From NCBI GenBank assembly GCA_021772515.1, contig JAJFLU010000043.1, positions 124,001-188,000 of the forward strand: 64,000 nucleotides of DNA, written 5' to 3'. A model generated the notes under the pieces. It made no database searches and was not told the origin of the DNA. It worked only from the letters and a program-made list of their open reading frames with translations. The position numbers and the translations under genes were made by a program. This document shows positions 32,609-41,089 of the stretch, piece after piece; position 1 is the first letter of the stretch, and each line of letters begins with the position of its first letter. This DNA is from Opitutales bacterium. Lineage in GTDB: Bacteria; Verrucomicrobiota; Verrucomicrobiia; Opitutales; UBA2987.

Positions 32609-33388
32609 GTGAATATTAAAAAATCCAAAAGACTTACCCAAAATCTGATGAAGCGGGGCGGTTTGATGGCAAAATTCGGAATTTTGCCGTTGTTTTTACT
32701 GTTGCTGATCGGAGCCTTTGCTCTTTTTCCAGGGGTCTTCAGTTCGGCCCAGCATGAGGAAGAAATGGATGCTGACAAGGGGACGGACCAAATGACATCG
32801 CAGCCTGTCCAGCCCGGTTTTGTCATGGTTGACGAAGATCTCCCGCCACAGCCGATAACGGGCATTGCCAGCGATACTCATTTGGATAAAACCCCTCCTC
32901 GTTTTACCAAGGGTCTCGACCTCACCAAAATGGATTGGTCCTACGATTGCATGGAATGTCATGATCTCATCGAGGCCCAATGGACCCGCGATTACGACTT
33001 GGAGGAGCACGATGGCATAGTGCTGAACCACGGGAATAACCGATTTTGCCTGAATTGCCACAACTCGAAAAACACCAATGTATTCGCCGATTACGATGGG
33101 TCGGAAATTTCGGAAAAAAATGTCGTTTTACTCTGCGCAAAATGTCATGGGCCGAAATACCGTGACTGGAAAGCGGGCGTGCATGGCCGCAGAAATGGCT
33201 ATTGGGATACCAGCAAAGGCCCTCAGACCCAATTGCGCTGCATCCAATGCCACGACCCCCATAATCCCGTCTACAAGACCATCCATCCTCTGCCAGCGCC
33301 CAACTACCCGAGGCGCGCATCGGGGGCAGAACACGCCAGGAAGCTTCTCGAGGAGCATTCATCAGCCGAGGAATCGACCGAACAATGA
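32609..33388 (+). CDS. Membrane-anchored tetrahaem cytochrome c
   Basis: A 259-residue protein with one N-terminal hydrophobic segment (ILPLFLLLLIGAFALFPGVF), serving as anchor or signal, and a periplasmic domain with four CxxCH haem sites: CMECH (near residue 114), CLNCH (147), CAKCH (176) and CIQCH (211). Additional histidines are available as distal ligands. GTG at 32609 is the outer start; ATGs at 32648 and 32666 are alternatives, the latter preceded by GGGGCGG. Its stop overlaps the start of the ferredoxin gene by four bases, so translation is coupled. By position it corresponds to the electron-transferring cytochrome (NrfB role) of an NrfABCD-like complex. Confidence 0.9.
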   Translation: MNIKKSKRLTQNLMKRGGLMAKFGILPLFLLLLIGAFALFPGVFSSAQHEEEMDADKGTDQMTSQPVQPGFVMVDEDLPPQPITGIASDTHLDKTPPRFTKGLDLTKMDWSYDCMECHDLIEAQWTRDYDLEEHDGIVLNHGNNRFCLNCHNSKNTNVFADYDGSEISEKNVVLLCAKCHGPKYRDWKAGVHGRRNGYWDTSKGPQTQLRCIQCHDPHNPVYKTIHPLPAPNYPRRASGAEHARKLLEEHSSAEESTEQ

Positions 33389-34374
33389 CTCAGGACAACA
33401 ACAATCACCCTACCCCACCGGCCCAGCAACCGCGTACGATCAAGGAAGCGTTGAACCCGGTTTCACGGCGCACCTTTTTAAAGGGCACTGCGGCCTCCCT
33501 ACTCGGTATGACAGGTGTGGTCGCGGCTCTGGAGCCATTGCTCAAGCTGGAAAGGGGAGAATTGACAATTGATGGTCTTTTGCAGAAACACTACCATCGG
33601 CTGACTCCCGAGGCCATGGAGCGCATCCTGCGCAGTCTCGAGGAAAAGTGCAAGGAGCAGTATGGGGTAATGCCGAATATTGCCGACATCAAGCCGATGG
33701 AGGGTGTCGGATTTGCCTACGCGCTCAACTTGAGCCGCTGTGTTGGCTGCCGAAAATGCGCCCACGCCTGCATGGCCGAGAATAATCAATCACGGGAATC
33801 GGCCACCGATATCGAGATGTCCTACATTCGGGTGCTGGAATTGGACCAAGGCTCCATCAATATGGAATCTTCCAACCAATATTACCATCCGGATGAGGTG
33901 CCGCGAAAAGGCAAGTATTACATGCCGGTTCAGTGTCACCAATGCCGTCATGCTCCCTGCACCCAAGCCTGCCCCGTAAAAGCCACCTGGCAGGATCCCG
34001 ATGGAATTATCGTTGTTGACTATAACTGGTGTATCGGCTGCCGCTACTGCATGGCGGCCTGCCCCTACGACGCCCGGCGCTTCAATTTCGACAAACCAAA
34101 AATCCCCGAGAAGGCCATCAATCCGAACCAGGACTACTTGAGCAACCGCATCCGCCCAAAGGGAGTGGTGGAAAAGTGCACCTTCTGCCTGCACCGCACG
34201 CGAGAGGGTAAATACCCGGCCTGTCTGGAGGTTTGCCCCACGGGTGCGAGGGTGTTTGGGAATCTTTTGGATCCCGATAGCGAGATCAATTACATCCTGA
34301 AAAACAAACGGGTTTACATCCTGAAAGAGGATGTGGGAACGATGCCGCGTTTTTACTATTTCTTCGATAAATGA
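33385..34374 (+). CDS. Tat-exported ferredoxin-like subunit with four [4Fe-4S] clusters (NrfC/PsrB/HybA type)
   Basis: A 329-residue iron-sulfur protein. The N-terminal twin-arginine motif is SRRTFLKG (residues 27-34), so it is folded in the cytoplasm and exported. Cluster-binding groups follow in order: CVGCRKCAHAC; CHQCRHAPCTQACP; CIGCRYCMAACP; and CTFC with CLEVCP near the end. This is the usual layout of the electron-transfer subunit in complexes with an NrfD/PsrC membrane subunit, whose gene is next. It would carry electrons between the quinone-binding subunit and the haem chain. The long helical stretch between the signal and the first cluster (about residues 50-95) is an extra not seen in the shortest family members. 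Confidence 0.93.
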   Translation: MTQDNNNHPTPPAQQPRTIKEALNPVSRRTFLKGTAASLLGMTGVVAALEPLLKLERGELTIDGLLQKHYHRLTPEAMERILRSLEEKCKEQYGVMPNIADIKPMEGVGFAYALNLSRCVGCRKCAHACMAENNQSRESATDIEMSYIRVLELDQGSINMESSNQYYHPDEVPRKGKYYMPVQCHQCRHAPCTQACPVKATWQDPDGIIVVDYNWCIGCRYCMAACPYDARRFNFDKPKIPEKAINPNQDYLSNRIRPKGVVEKCTFCLHRTREGKYPACLEVCPTGARVFGNLLDPDSEINYILKNKRVYILKEDVGTMPRFYYFFDK

Positions 34375-34384
34375 GCCGGGTTCG

Positions 34385-35608
34385 ATGCTAAAAGATTATA
34401 CACTTTTTCTGGTCCGAGTCGGCCTTCTCTCCTTTCAGGGAAGCCGAAAATACTATGCCTGGATGATTTTTCTTTTCGTGATCTGCCTTATCGGACTACA
34501 TGCCTATTCCTTGCAATTTGTAGAGGGCTTGAGCACCACGGGAATGACCAACCAGGTATCCTGGGGAGTTTACATCGCCAATTTCACCTTTCTTGTGGGG
34601 GTGGCTGCGGCTGCCGTGATGTTGGTCATACCTGCCTACATTTACAAAAAAGACCACATGAACAAGGTGGTCATTTTCGGTGAATTAATGGCTATCGCGG
34701 TCATTATCATGTGCCTGCTTTTTGTAATGGTTGACCTCGGTCGGCCAGACAGATTTCACCACATGCTGCCGCCTTTCGGGATTCTCAATTGGCCCCTTTC
34801 AATACTTTCCTGGGATGTCATCGTGCTCAACGGTTATCTGCTGCTCAACCTGCACATCTGCGGCTATTTGCTTTATACTAAGTATCTTGGCCGCAAACCG
34901 ACCAAGATGTTTTATATTCCCTTCATATTCATCGCAATGGCATGGGCGATCAGCATTCACACAGTCACCGCGTTTCTCTATGTGGGCCTGGCCGGGCGAC
35001 CTTACTGGAACAACCCCATTGTGGCGCCCCGGTTCCTCGCCTCGGCCTTCACCGCCGGGCCGGCATTGTTGATTATTACCTTCCAGGTTATCCGAAAATC
35101 CACCAGCTACTGGATCGGCAACGAGCCCATTTTCACTTTGCGAATGATTATGACGGTGTCCATGGTCATTAACGTATTTCTCCTTGGCTGCGAATTGTTT
35201 ACGGAATTTTACGCGGCCACCGCCCATGTTGTCGCCTCCCGATATTTGTATTTCGGTCTTGAGGGGCACAACGTTCTGGTTCCTTGGATTTGGACCGCAA
35301 TTGCCCTGGATTTCATCGGGTTGGGGTTGCTCATGACACCTCTCAGCCGCGACATCAACTGGCTAAACTTAGCCTGTATATTCTGTTTTATAGGGATTTG
35401 GATCGAAAAGGGAATGGGTCTGATCATCCCCGGATTCGTTCCCTCCCCCCTCGGCCAGGTGGTCGAATATCTCCCGACGATCAACGAAACTCTCGTCTGC
35501 CTCGGCATCTGGGCTTTCGGCGCCCTCCTCTACTCCTGGATGCTTAAAATCGCCATACCGATTATGGACGGGTCGCTCCGGCGGTCAGGAATTTCTCAAG
35601 TGGATTAA
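34385..35608 (+). CDS. NrfD/PsrC-family quinone-interacting membrane subunit
   Basis: A 407-residue integral membrane protein with about ten helices, of the NrfD/PsrC (polysulfide reductase) family that exchanges electrons with the quinone pool. Early features are QVSWGVYIANFTFLVGVAAA and FVMVDLGRPDRFHHMLPP, the family hallmark. The GRP and HT motifs follow (AISIHTVTAFLYVGLAGRPYW), and then EFYAATAHVVASRY. The ATG at 34385 lies ten bases after the ferredoxin stop. It follows the ferredoxin and precedes the octahaem cytochrome, defining a membrane complex. Confidence 0.92.
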   Translation: MLKDYTLFLVRVGLLSFQGSRKYYAWMIFLFVICLIGLHAYSLQFVEGLSTTGMTNQVSWGVYIANFTFLVGVAAAAVMLVIPAYIYKKDHMNKVVIFGELMAIAVIIMCLLFVMVDLGRPDRFHHMLPPFGILNWPLSILSWDVIVLNGYLLLNLHICGYLLYTKYLGRKPTKMFYIPFIFIAMAWAISIHTVTAFLYVGLAGRPYWNNPIVAPRFLASAFTAGPALLIITFQVIRKSTSYWIGNEPIFTLRMIMTVSMVINVFLLGCELFTEFYAATAHVVASRYLYFGLEGHNVLVPWIWTAIALDFIGLGLLMTPLSRDINWLNLACIFCFIGIWIEKGMGLIIPGFVPSPLGQVVEYLPTINETLVCLGIWAFGALLYSWMLKIAIPIMDGSLRRSGISQVD

Positions 35609-35655
35609 CTATCGACTTTTAATCTATCAAAGCTCACGGTCAGTAAGGAAAATAT

Positions 35656-37104
35656 ATGAGTATTTATCGAAACCTCTTCAACCTTTTAACATTCGCAGGG
35701 TTTCTCGCCCTGTCCTCGTACACGGCGGTGGGTTTTACCCCCAAAACCATGTCCGAGGAGTCACTCGCTTGTGTCTCCTGCCACCAAGTGGACAACCAGT
35801 CTATCTACGAACAATGGGGGTCGAGCAAACACTACCGCGCCAATGTGGGCTGTTACGAATGCCACCGTGCCAGGGAGGGCGATGCCGACGCTTTTGAACA
35901 CGAAGATCAGATTATTTCCGTAATTGTTTCGCCCAAAGATTGCGCCCGATGCCACGAACATGAAGTCTCCGAGTTCAATGGCTCACACCACGCCAAAGCA
36001 GGGCGTATCCTGGGTTCGCTGGACAATGTTCTGGCCGAGGTGGTGGAAGGTAACCGGGGCTTCAAAACGATGGGGTTCCCGGATGGAGTTTCCGCCGCAG
36101 CCGTCAATGGCTGTTGGCAATGCCATGGTTCTGAGGTCAAAGCGCTGCCCGATGGCACCCTCGACCCCGCAACATGGCCCAATACGGGCATCGGGAGAAT
36201 CAACCCCGATGGCAGTGAAGGCTCCTGCACGGCTTGTCATTCACGGCACGAGTTTTCCGCCGCTCAAGCCCGCACCCCCGACACCTGCGGTAAATGCCAT
36301 ATGGGGCCCGACCACCCGCAAATCGAAATCTACAACGAATCCAAACACGGAATCGCCTATTACGCCAACATCCCCAAAATGAACCTCGACAACGCCAAAT
36401 GGATTGTGGGTGAAGATTACACAGCCGCCCCCACCTGCGCCACCTGCCATATGAGCGCCACCCCGGATCAGCCCGTCACCCACGATGTCGGCCTTCGCAT
36501 CTCCTGGAACAACAGGCCCGCCATTTCCATCCGCCCCGAGGTATCCGACGCTAAAATGGGCCTTCCGGGCGCAAACATCCCCTGGCAGGACCGGCGCGAA
36601 AAAATGGTCAATGTTTGCCTCAACTGCCACAACGAAAATTTTGTCGATGCCTTTTACCAGCAATACGATGGCCTCATCGATCTCTATCACGAAAAATTCG
36701 CCAAACCGGGCCTGGCTCTTTACGAGACTGCTCAACCTCTCCTCAGCAAGCCAAAATTCAGCAACAAGATCGACTTTATCTGGTTTGAAATCTGGCACCA
36801 CGAAGGCCGCCGTGCGCGTCATGGCGCATCCATGATGGGCCCGGACTACACCCACTGGCATGGCACTTACGAAGTAGCCAAGCATTTTTATTCCGACTAC
36901 ATCCCTGAATTGTGGGCGTTGAGTGAACGCCATGCACAATCAAATGATGCCGAAAAGAAAGCCGCCTCGGAATCCCTCGCCCAACTCCTGAACGAGATCC
37001 TAAACAGCGAAAACCATATGTGGTTTCTCAATAAAATGAGTCCCGAGGAAAAAGCTTTGCGTGACAAGCGCCGGGAAGAATTTCAAAAACGATACGAGAA
37101 ATAA
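35656..37104 (+). CDS. Octahaem c-type cytochrome of the hydroxylamine oxidoreductase (HAO-like) family
   Basis: A 482-residue periplasmic protein with a signal peptide (about residues 1-26) and eight CxxCH sites: CVSCH (39), CYECH (66), CARCH (96), CWQCH (153), CTACH (191), CGKCH (211), CATCH (261) and CLNCH (321). The segment WHHEGRRARHGASMMGPDYT followed by HWHGTYEVAKHFY is characteristic of HAO-type octahaem proteins. HAO oxidises hydroxylamine; related proteins in other bacteria reduce nitrite or hydroxylamine. Which direction applies depends on a cross-linking Tyr that needs alignment. The association with NrfC/NrfD-type subunits suggests quinol-driven reduction. There is no C-terminal membrane helix. 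AAGGA precedes the ATG. Confidence 0.88.
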   Translation: MSIYRNLFNLLTFAGFLALSSYTAVGFTPKTMSEESLACVSCHQVDNQSIYEQWGSSKHYRANVGCYECHRAREGDADAFEHEDQIISVIVSPKDCARCHEHEVSEFNGSHHAKAGRILGSLDNVLAEVVEGNRGFKTMGFPDGVSAAAVNGCWQCHGSEVKALPDGTLDPATWPNTGIGRINPDGSEGSCTACHSRHEFSAAQARTPDTCGKCHMGPDHPQIEIYNESKHGIAYYANIPKMNLDNAKWIVGEDYTAAPTCATCHMSATPDQPVTHDVGLRISWNNRPAISIRPEVSDAKMGLPGANIPWQDRREKMVNVCLNCHNENFVDAFYQQYDGLIDLYHEKFAKPGLALYETAQPLLSKPKFSNKIDFIWFEIWHHEGRRARHGASMMGPDYTHWHGTYEVAKHFYSDYIPELWALSERHAQSNDAEKKAASESLAQLLNEILNSENHMWFLNKMSPEEKALRDKRREEFQKRYEK

Positions 37105-37116
37105 ACGCCCCAGCCG

Positions 37117-37680
37117 ATGGACTCAATTGACCAATTTCGCAGCCTTTCACTCTCCGAGAAAACCAAAGAGGGGGAGGACAGCCTGGCGGCCCATTTGCTG
37201 GAAAGGGCCAACTATGCGCGCCAAAAATACGGGGGCCTCAGCCCGGCAAATTTTGGAACCTTCCTAGCGGACAAAGAGTGCGTCCGCTACCCGACCCGCT
37301 TGCTTTTTGAATTCGGTGAAATGGGTATGCACCAGTTTGCCCAACCGGAGTCCGACCCACGCGATCCCGACAAAGCCATCGTGCTATACATCCGCCCACC
37401 CCTCGCCCAAAGGCCCGAATTGGTGGCCTCGGCAATCGCCTACATGACCCCAGCAATCAACTACGGGGAGGTCATTACCGATGAGCACTGCCTCATCTAT
37501 GGAGCCATTTTGCAAGGCATGACGGAGGAGGAATTTTACCAGCATATTTGCCAATTAGCCGATTATACCGGAGCCGAAAATCTCGAGGTCGACGAAAAGG
37601 GCAACCTTCTACCACAAAAAAGCTCCCAACACACTCATAGCATTCCAGGAAGCAATTGCGCCTGCCAGTGCCACGGCTAA
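37117..37680 (+). CDS. Hypothetical protein, last gene of the multihaem operon
   Basis: A 187-residue soluble protein starting 12 bases after the octahaem gene stop, so almost certainly in its operon. I do not recognise a domain. Notable stretches are YPTRLLFEFGEMGMHQFAQP, LVASAIAYMTPAINYGEV and a C-terminus rich in His and Cys (HTHS, CACQCH), which could bind a metal but lacks a true CxxCH haem site. There is no signal peptide, so it is presumably cytoplasmic; a maturation or metal-handling accessory role is only a guess. Confidence 0.75.
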   Translation: MDSIDQFRSLSLSEKTKEGEDSLAAHLLERANYARQKYGGLSPANFGTFLADKECVRYPTRLLFEFGEMGMHQFAQPESDPRDPDKAIVLYIRPPLAQRPELVASAIAYMTPAINYGEVITDEHCLIYGAILQGMTEEEFYQHICQLADYTGAENLEVDEKGNLLPQKSSQHTHSIPGSNCACQCHG

Positions 37681-37692
37681 TTCTGCCTTTTG

Positions 37693-39078
37693 CTATTTGG
37701 ACAGTTGTTTGTTTAAAAAGTCTTTTCCTTCTTCGAGAGTTTTGAAAACGCCGTCCAATTGAGCCTCGTAACAGCTTTTCAGGAGTGACTTGAATTCGGG
37801 GCCGGGGGTTAGACCCGCTTCTATCAGGTGTCGGCCCATGATGATCGGCTTCGGGGCAGCTTCTTTAATGGCGAGAGCCTCGGCGCGGGCCAGCAGCCAA
37901 TCACCGGCGGGGAAATCCGGGACTGCTTTCGGAGGGCGGCCCCGCATATCGGCCAAGCTGACCCGCACCAGCCGATCGATCCGTTTGACCGCATGGGCCA
38001 ACCTGCGAATCGCGGCATCGCCCGCCCGGTTTCTAAAAAGCTCATCGGGCCGCATATGGGTCGCCACCAAAGGCGCCACTTCATCCGCCAAATCCTTTTG
38101 GGAGGTCAAGCGGCTGAGAAAGCTCACCGTCACGGCCTTCCCCTCGGCATCGTGCCCCGGCGACCGTATGCGACCATCCTCCCCAACGGCCGTCGTCGCA
38201 GGTTTGCCAAGATCGTGACAGAGAACGGCCAGACCAACCACGAGATCCTCCCATTCGTCGCCCGTCTTTTCCGCAGCAAAGGCATCCATGCAATGCAGGG
38301 TATGGGTCCAGACATCCCCCTCGGGATGCCAAACCGGATCCTGCGGGCAGCCATCGAGCGCCGCCAACTCCGGATAATGCGAAAGCCAACCGCAGTCCTT
38401 TAAGAAATTAAGCCCGATCGATGGTTTCTCCCCTTTCAAAATGAGTTTTTTCCACTCCTCGAAAATACGTTCCGACGAAAGTCCCTCGGTGGATATTTTC
38501 CGACAAAGGGCAACGGTTTCTGCATCGACACGCAGATTGAAACGGGCCGCGAGCTGCATCGCCCGGAGCACACGCAGCGGGTCTTCTGAAAATTTTTCAC
38601 TGGTGTGCCTGAGAATGCCTTGGGCCAAATCTTCCCGCCCACCAAAGGGATCGACGATCTCACCACTGAGCAAATCCCATGAAATTGCATTTAAGGTGAA
38701 ATCCCGCCGGGTTGCCGCCTCCCGAAAGGATAGATTTGGGGCTTCCTCGATTTCAAATCCACGGTGCCCAGTCCCCTTTTTCGACTCGCGGCGGGGGAGG
38801 GAAATATCCACCGGAAATCCACGAATCTTAAATACGCCGAAAGCCCTCCCAACCCAGTCCAGAGAATACGTTCCAGATAAAATTTCCTCAATACGTTTCG
38901 CCGAAAGTCCGAATACTTCGATATCGGCGTCCTCGACAACAGCACCCAAAAAGGAGTCGCGAACACAGCCCCCCACCAGCATCGCCCGACCACCCGCCTC
39001 TTTTACTTTACTAAAAATCTTCCGACAAACGAAATCCAGCTCCCCCGGAAGGGGCAAGGGCTGATCGGGCGCATTCAT
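37693..39078 (-). CDS. cca: CCA-adding enzyme/poly(A) polymerase-type tRNA nucleotidyltransferase with HD domain
   Basis: A 461-residue class II nucleotidyltransferase. The head domain shows MLVGGCVRDSFLG, the DADIEVFG metal-binding pair, the RRDFTLNAISWDL block and the DPFGGREDL and EDPLRVLRAMQLAARF helices. A C-terminal HD domain (LCHDLGKPATT, DAEGKAVTVSFL) points to a phosphatase/phosphodiesterase part as in the E. coli enzyme. It repairs and completes the 3' CCA of tRNAs. It converges with the multihaem operon. Confidence 0.92.
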   Translation of the reverse strand: MNAPDQPLPLPGELDFVCRKIFSKVKEAGGRAMLVGGCVRDSFLGAVVEDADIEVFGLSAKRIEEILSGTYSLDWVGRAFGVFKIRGFPVDISLPRRESKKGTGHRGFEIEEAPNLSFREAATRRDFTLNAISWDLLSGEIVDPFGGREDLAQGILRHTSEKFSEDPLRVLRAMQLAARFNLRVDAETVALCRKISTEGLSSERIFEEWKKLILKGEKPSIGLNFLKDCGWLSHYPELAALDGCPQDPVWHPEGDVWTHTLHCMDAFAAEKTGDEWEDLVVGLAVLCHDLGKPATTAVGEDGRIRSPGHDAEGKAVTVSFLSRLTSQKDLADEVAPLVATHMRPDELFRNRAGDAAIRRLAHAVKRIDRLVRVSLADMRGRPPKAVPDFPAGDWLLARAEALAIKEAAPKPIIMGRHLIEAGLTPGPEFKSLLKSCYEAQLDGVFKTLEEGKDFLNKQLSK

Positions 39079-39132
39079 TGGCGGTGAAATTGACTTCCTT
39101 TGTGCCGGTTCAACCGGACGACAGTCAATTTT

Positions 39133-39744
39133 TCAGGTAAAAAAGGTTTCCTCAAGCATCAGGGCAAGGCAGTGATAAACCGGTAAATGATACTCCTGTA
39201 TTAGATACACTTCGGTTTCGGGAACCCGAATGCATACCTCCACCAAATCCTTGAGGGAGCCGCCATCCTCGCCGGTCAGCCCCATTGTCCGCAAGCCCGT
39301 GGCCCGACCGACTTCGGCGGCACGTAAAATGTTCTCGGAATTGCCAGAGGTGCTGATACACAGGAGCGCATCTCCTTCAACTCCCAGTCCCCAAACGAGT
39401 TGGGCAAAACCAAAAAGGGAATCGCAGTCGTTGGCAAAGGCGGTCAGCAAGCTCTCGAATGCGGGCAGGGGTATGACCGGGAGGGCTCCCTGCAACTTTG
39501 CTGCGAGCTCGTGACCCAAACGGTTGCGCCAATCCTCGCTCAGGGGCCTGGTTTGGCCGAAACCCTTGAGCAATTCGGCGGAGATATGGGAGCTGTCCGC
39601 AGCGCTCCCGCCGTTTCCACATACCAACAGCTTGCCCCCGCCCCGAAATACGGTGCAGAGCGCAGTATGCGTCTTCAACATATCCTCACGGCAAACCTCA
39701 AGGGCCGGATAGCGGCGGGTCATCGATTCCAGGTAGCGGCTCAT
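39133..39744 (-). CDS. gmhA: SIS-domain phosphoheptose isomerase
   Basis: A 203-residue SIS protein with the signature GNGGSAADSSHISAELLKGF near residue 43 and STSGNSENILRAAE near residue 130. Both match GmhA, which converts sedoheptulose 7-phosphate to heptose 7-phosphate for lipopolysaccharide core synthesis. The EYHLPVYHCLALMLEE helix at the end carries the conserved Glu and His residues. It lies on the same strand as cca, 54 bases away. The presence of GmhA supports an LPS-bearing outer membrane. Confidence 0.88.
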   Translation of the reverse strand: MSRYLESMTRRYPALEVCREDMLKTHTALCTVFRGGGKLLVCGNGGSAADSSHISAELLKGFGQTRPLSEDWRNRLGHELAAKLQGALPVIPLPAFESLLTAFANDCDSLFGFAQLVWGLGVEGDALLCISTSGNSENILRAAEVGRATGLRTMGLTGEDGGSLKDLVEVCIRVPETEVYLIQEYHLPVYHCLALMLEETFFT

Positions 39745-39874
39745 ATTTGGTATTGCCAGTATTAAGGTTCTCCAAGCTGTGGGGACAATAAAAAAGAGTC
39801 ATTCTTTAAAAGAGCAAATTCATTCAGAACGATAAATATTACCGGAAAGTTGACAGTCGGCGGTTTGTAAAGTC

Positions 39875-39929
39875 TTGACCTTGTGCAGGAAACGAGTAGA
39901 TAATTTCATGATTCCAGAATCGCTGGAAT
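39875..39929 (+). promoter_or_regulatory. Putative promoter and inverted repeat upstream of the receiver-domain gene
   Basis: TTGACC (39875-39880) and TAGATA (39897-39902) are 16 bases apart. Just downstream, ATTCCAG (39911-39917) and CTGGAAT (39923-39929) form a perfect seven-base inverted repeat with a five-base centre. It sits at or after the expected start of transcription, so it could be an operator or a leader hairpin. Confidence 0.4.
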
Positions 39930-39971
39930 ACCTTACACATATACTCCCATTTGAATGTCAATTTTTGCAAA

Positions 39972-40343
39972 ATGGCGCAAATACTAGTGATCGACGATGA
40001 CAGGAGCATGTGCGAAATGCTCCGATTGGCCTTGGAGAGTGAAGGGCATCAAGTCGTAACATGCCATAATGGCGAAGAGGCCGTGGCCCACTATTGCGAA
40101 GAACCCGCCGACCTCATAATCACCGATATTTTCATGCCGATCAAGGATGGCATAGAAATCATACTCGAGTTGCAGGGCAGGTTCTCGAACCTGAAAATTA
40201 TCGTTATCTCAGGCGGCGGTTCAACCGGAGTGGGAACCGAAGATGTATTCGTCGCAGCCACGGAATTTGGAGCCGACTACGCTTTTAAGAAACCGTTTAG
40301 AATCGAGGAATTGCTGCAGGCTGTAAAAAAATTGTTAAATTAG
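39972..40343 (+). CDS. Stand-alone response regulator receiver protein
   Basis: A 123-residue CheY-like receiver without an output domain. The acidic pair is in VIDDDRS, the phosphorylated Asp52 is in ITDIFMPIKDG, the conserved Ser is in VISGG, and the Lys is in AFKKPF near residue 106. Such proteins act through protein contact, in phosphorelays or motility. No histidine kinase gene is adjacent; the large hybrid kinase at 54005 is 14 kb away. The ATG at 39972 gives the proper N-terminus MAQILVIDDD. Confidence 0.9.
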   Translation: MAQILVIDDDRSMCEMLRLALESEGHQVVTCHNGEEAVAHYCEEPADLIITDIFMPIKDGIEIILELQGRFSNLKIIVISGGGSTGVGTEDVFVAATEFGADYAFKKPFRIEELLQAVKKLLN

Positions 40344-40514
40344 TCAAATCTTCGCATCGAAATTTTTTGCTTGATTTATTATTGGTTTTTTGCTAAAAAC
40401 ATCGTTCCATTATTTAACAATCCATTTGTTTTGACGATAAAGACCGTGATATACCAGAATCCGGCACGTCTTTAGCGCTAAAATAATTGGGTTACAAATT
40501 TTCATAAACGCAGC

Positions 40515-41012
40515 ATGATCAACAAGATAAGCAATAAAAAGGGATTTTCCCTGATTGAGATTGTTATTGTTATTACGATCATCGGCTTCCTCGCCGCGAT
40601 GGCGGTTCCCGCTGTCCAAAAAGTGATTCGCGCCTCCCAAAACAATGTGATAATAAACGATTTGAGAGTTTTCGCATCTGCTTTTCAACAATATGCCGGA
40701 GAAAGTGGTGACTGGCCCGATGACCAGGCTTCCGGGGATAGCTACCCAGTCGGCATGGAGGGCTATCTTAGAGAGTCCTCATGGACTGAAATAACCCCAA
40801 TTGGGGGTAATTACGATTGGGATAAAAATGTCACCCATAACGGCACCAATTTTGAAGCGGTTGTCAGCATCACCGATGGGCAGAACAATGAAATCATCGT
40901 CAGCACAGATCAGCTTTCAGAAATTGACGATATAATTGATGATGGAGATTTGACCACTGGCAATTTTCGCCTCGGGCGCCGCAGCGCTCCCATCTTCATA
41001 GTTGCTGAATGA
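40515..41012 (+). CDS. Type II secretion/type IV pilus-like pseudopilin
   Basis: A 165-residue protein with a prepilin leader. The cleavage and methylation motif is KKGFSLIEIVIVITIIGFLA, with Gly10 before the cut and Glu5 of the mature protein. One N-terminal hydrophobic helix is followed by a polar globular domain (SSWTEITPIGGNYDWD), usual in GspG/H-like pseudopilins of this phylum. It stands alone without other secretion genes. PVC-group genomes carry many such orphan pseudopilins, so the role is uncertain. Confidence 0.85.
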   Translation: MINKISNKKGFSLIEIVIVITIIGFLAAMAVPAVQKVIRASQNNVIINDLRVFASAFQQYAGESGDWPDDQASGDSYPVGMEGYLRESSWTEITPIGGNYDWDKNVTHNGTNFEAVVSITDGQNNEIIVSTDQLSEIDDIIDDGDLTTGNFRLGRRSAPIFIVAE

Positions 41013-41089
41013 GTGATTGGGATTGGATGCGGATTTTTTTATCCGGTCATCACCCTATTTTTCGTCCGGGAAAAGCCTTCGAGAGCGGT

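Noticed and set aside
37633-37680. A ninth haem-binding site in the Cys/His tail of the operon's last protein
   Set aside because: The sequence CACQCH does not contain a CxxCH unit in register and the protein has no export signal.
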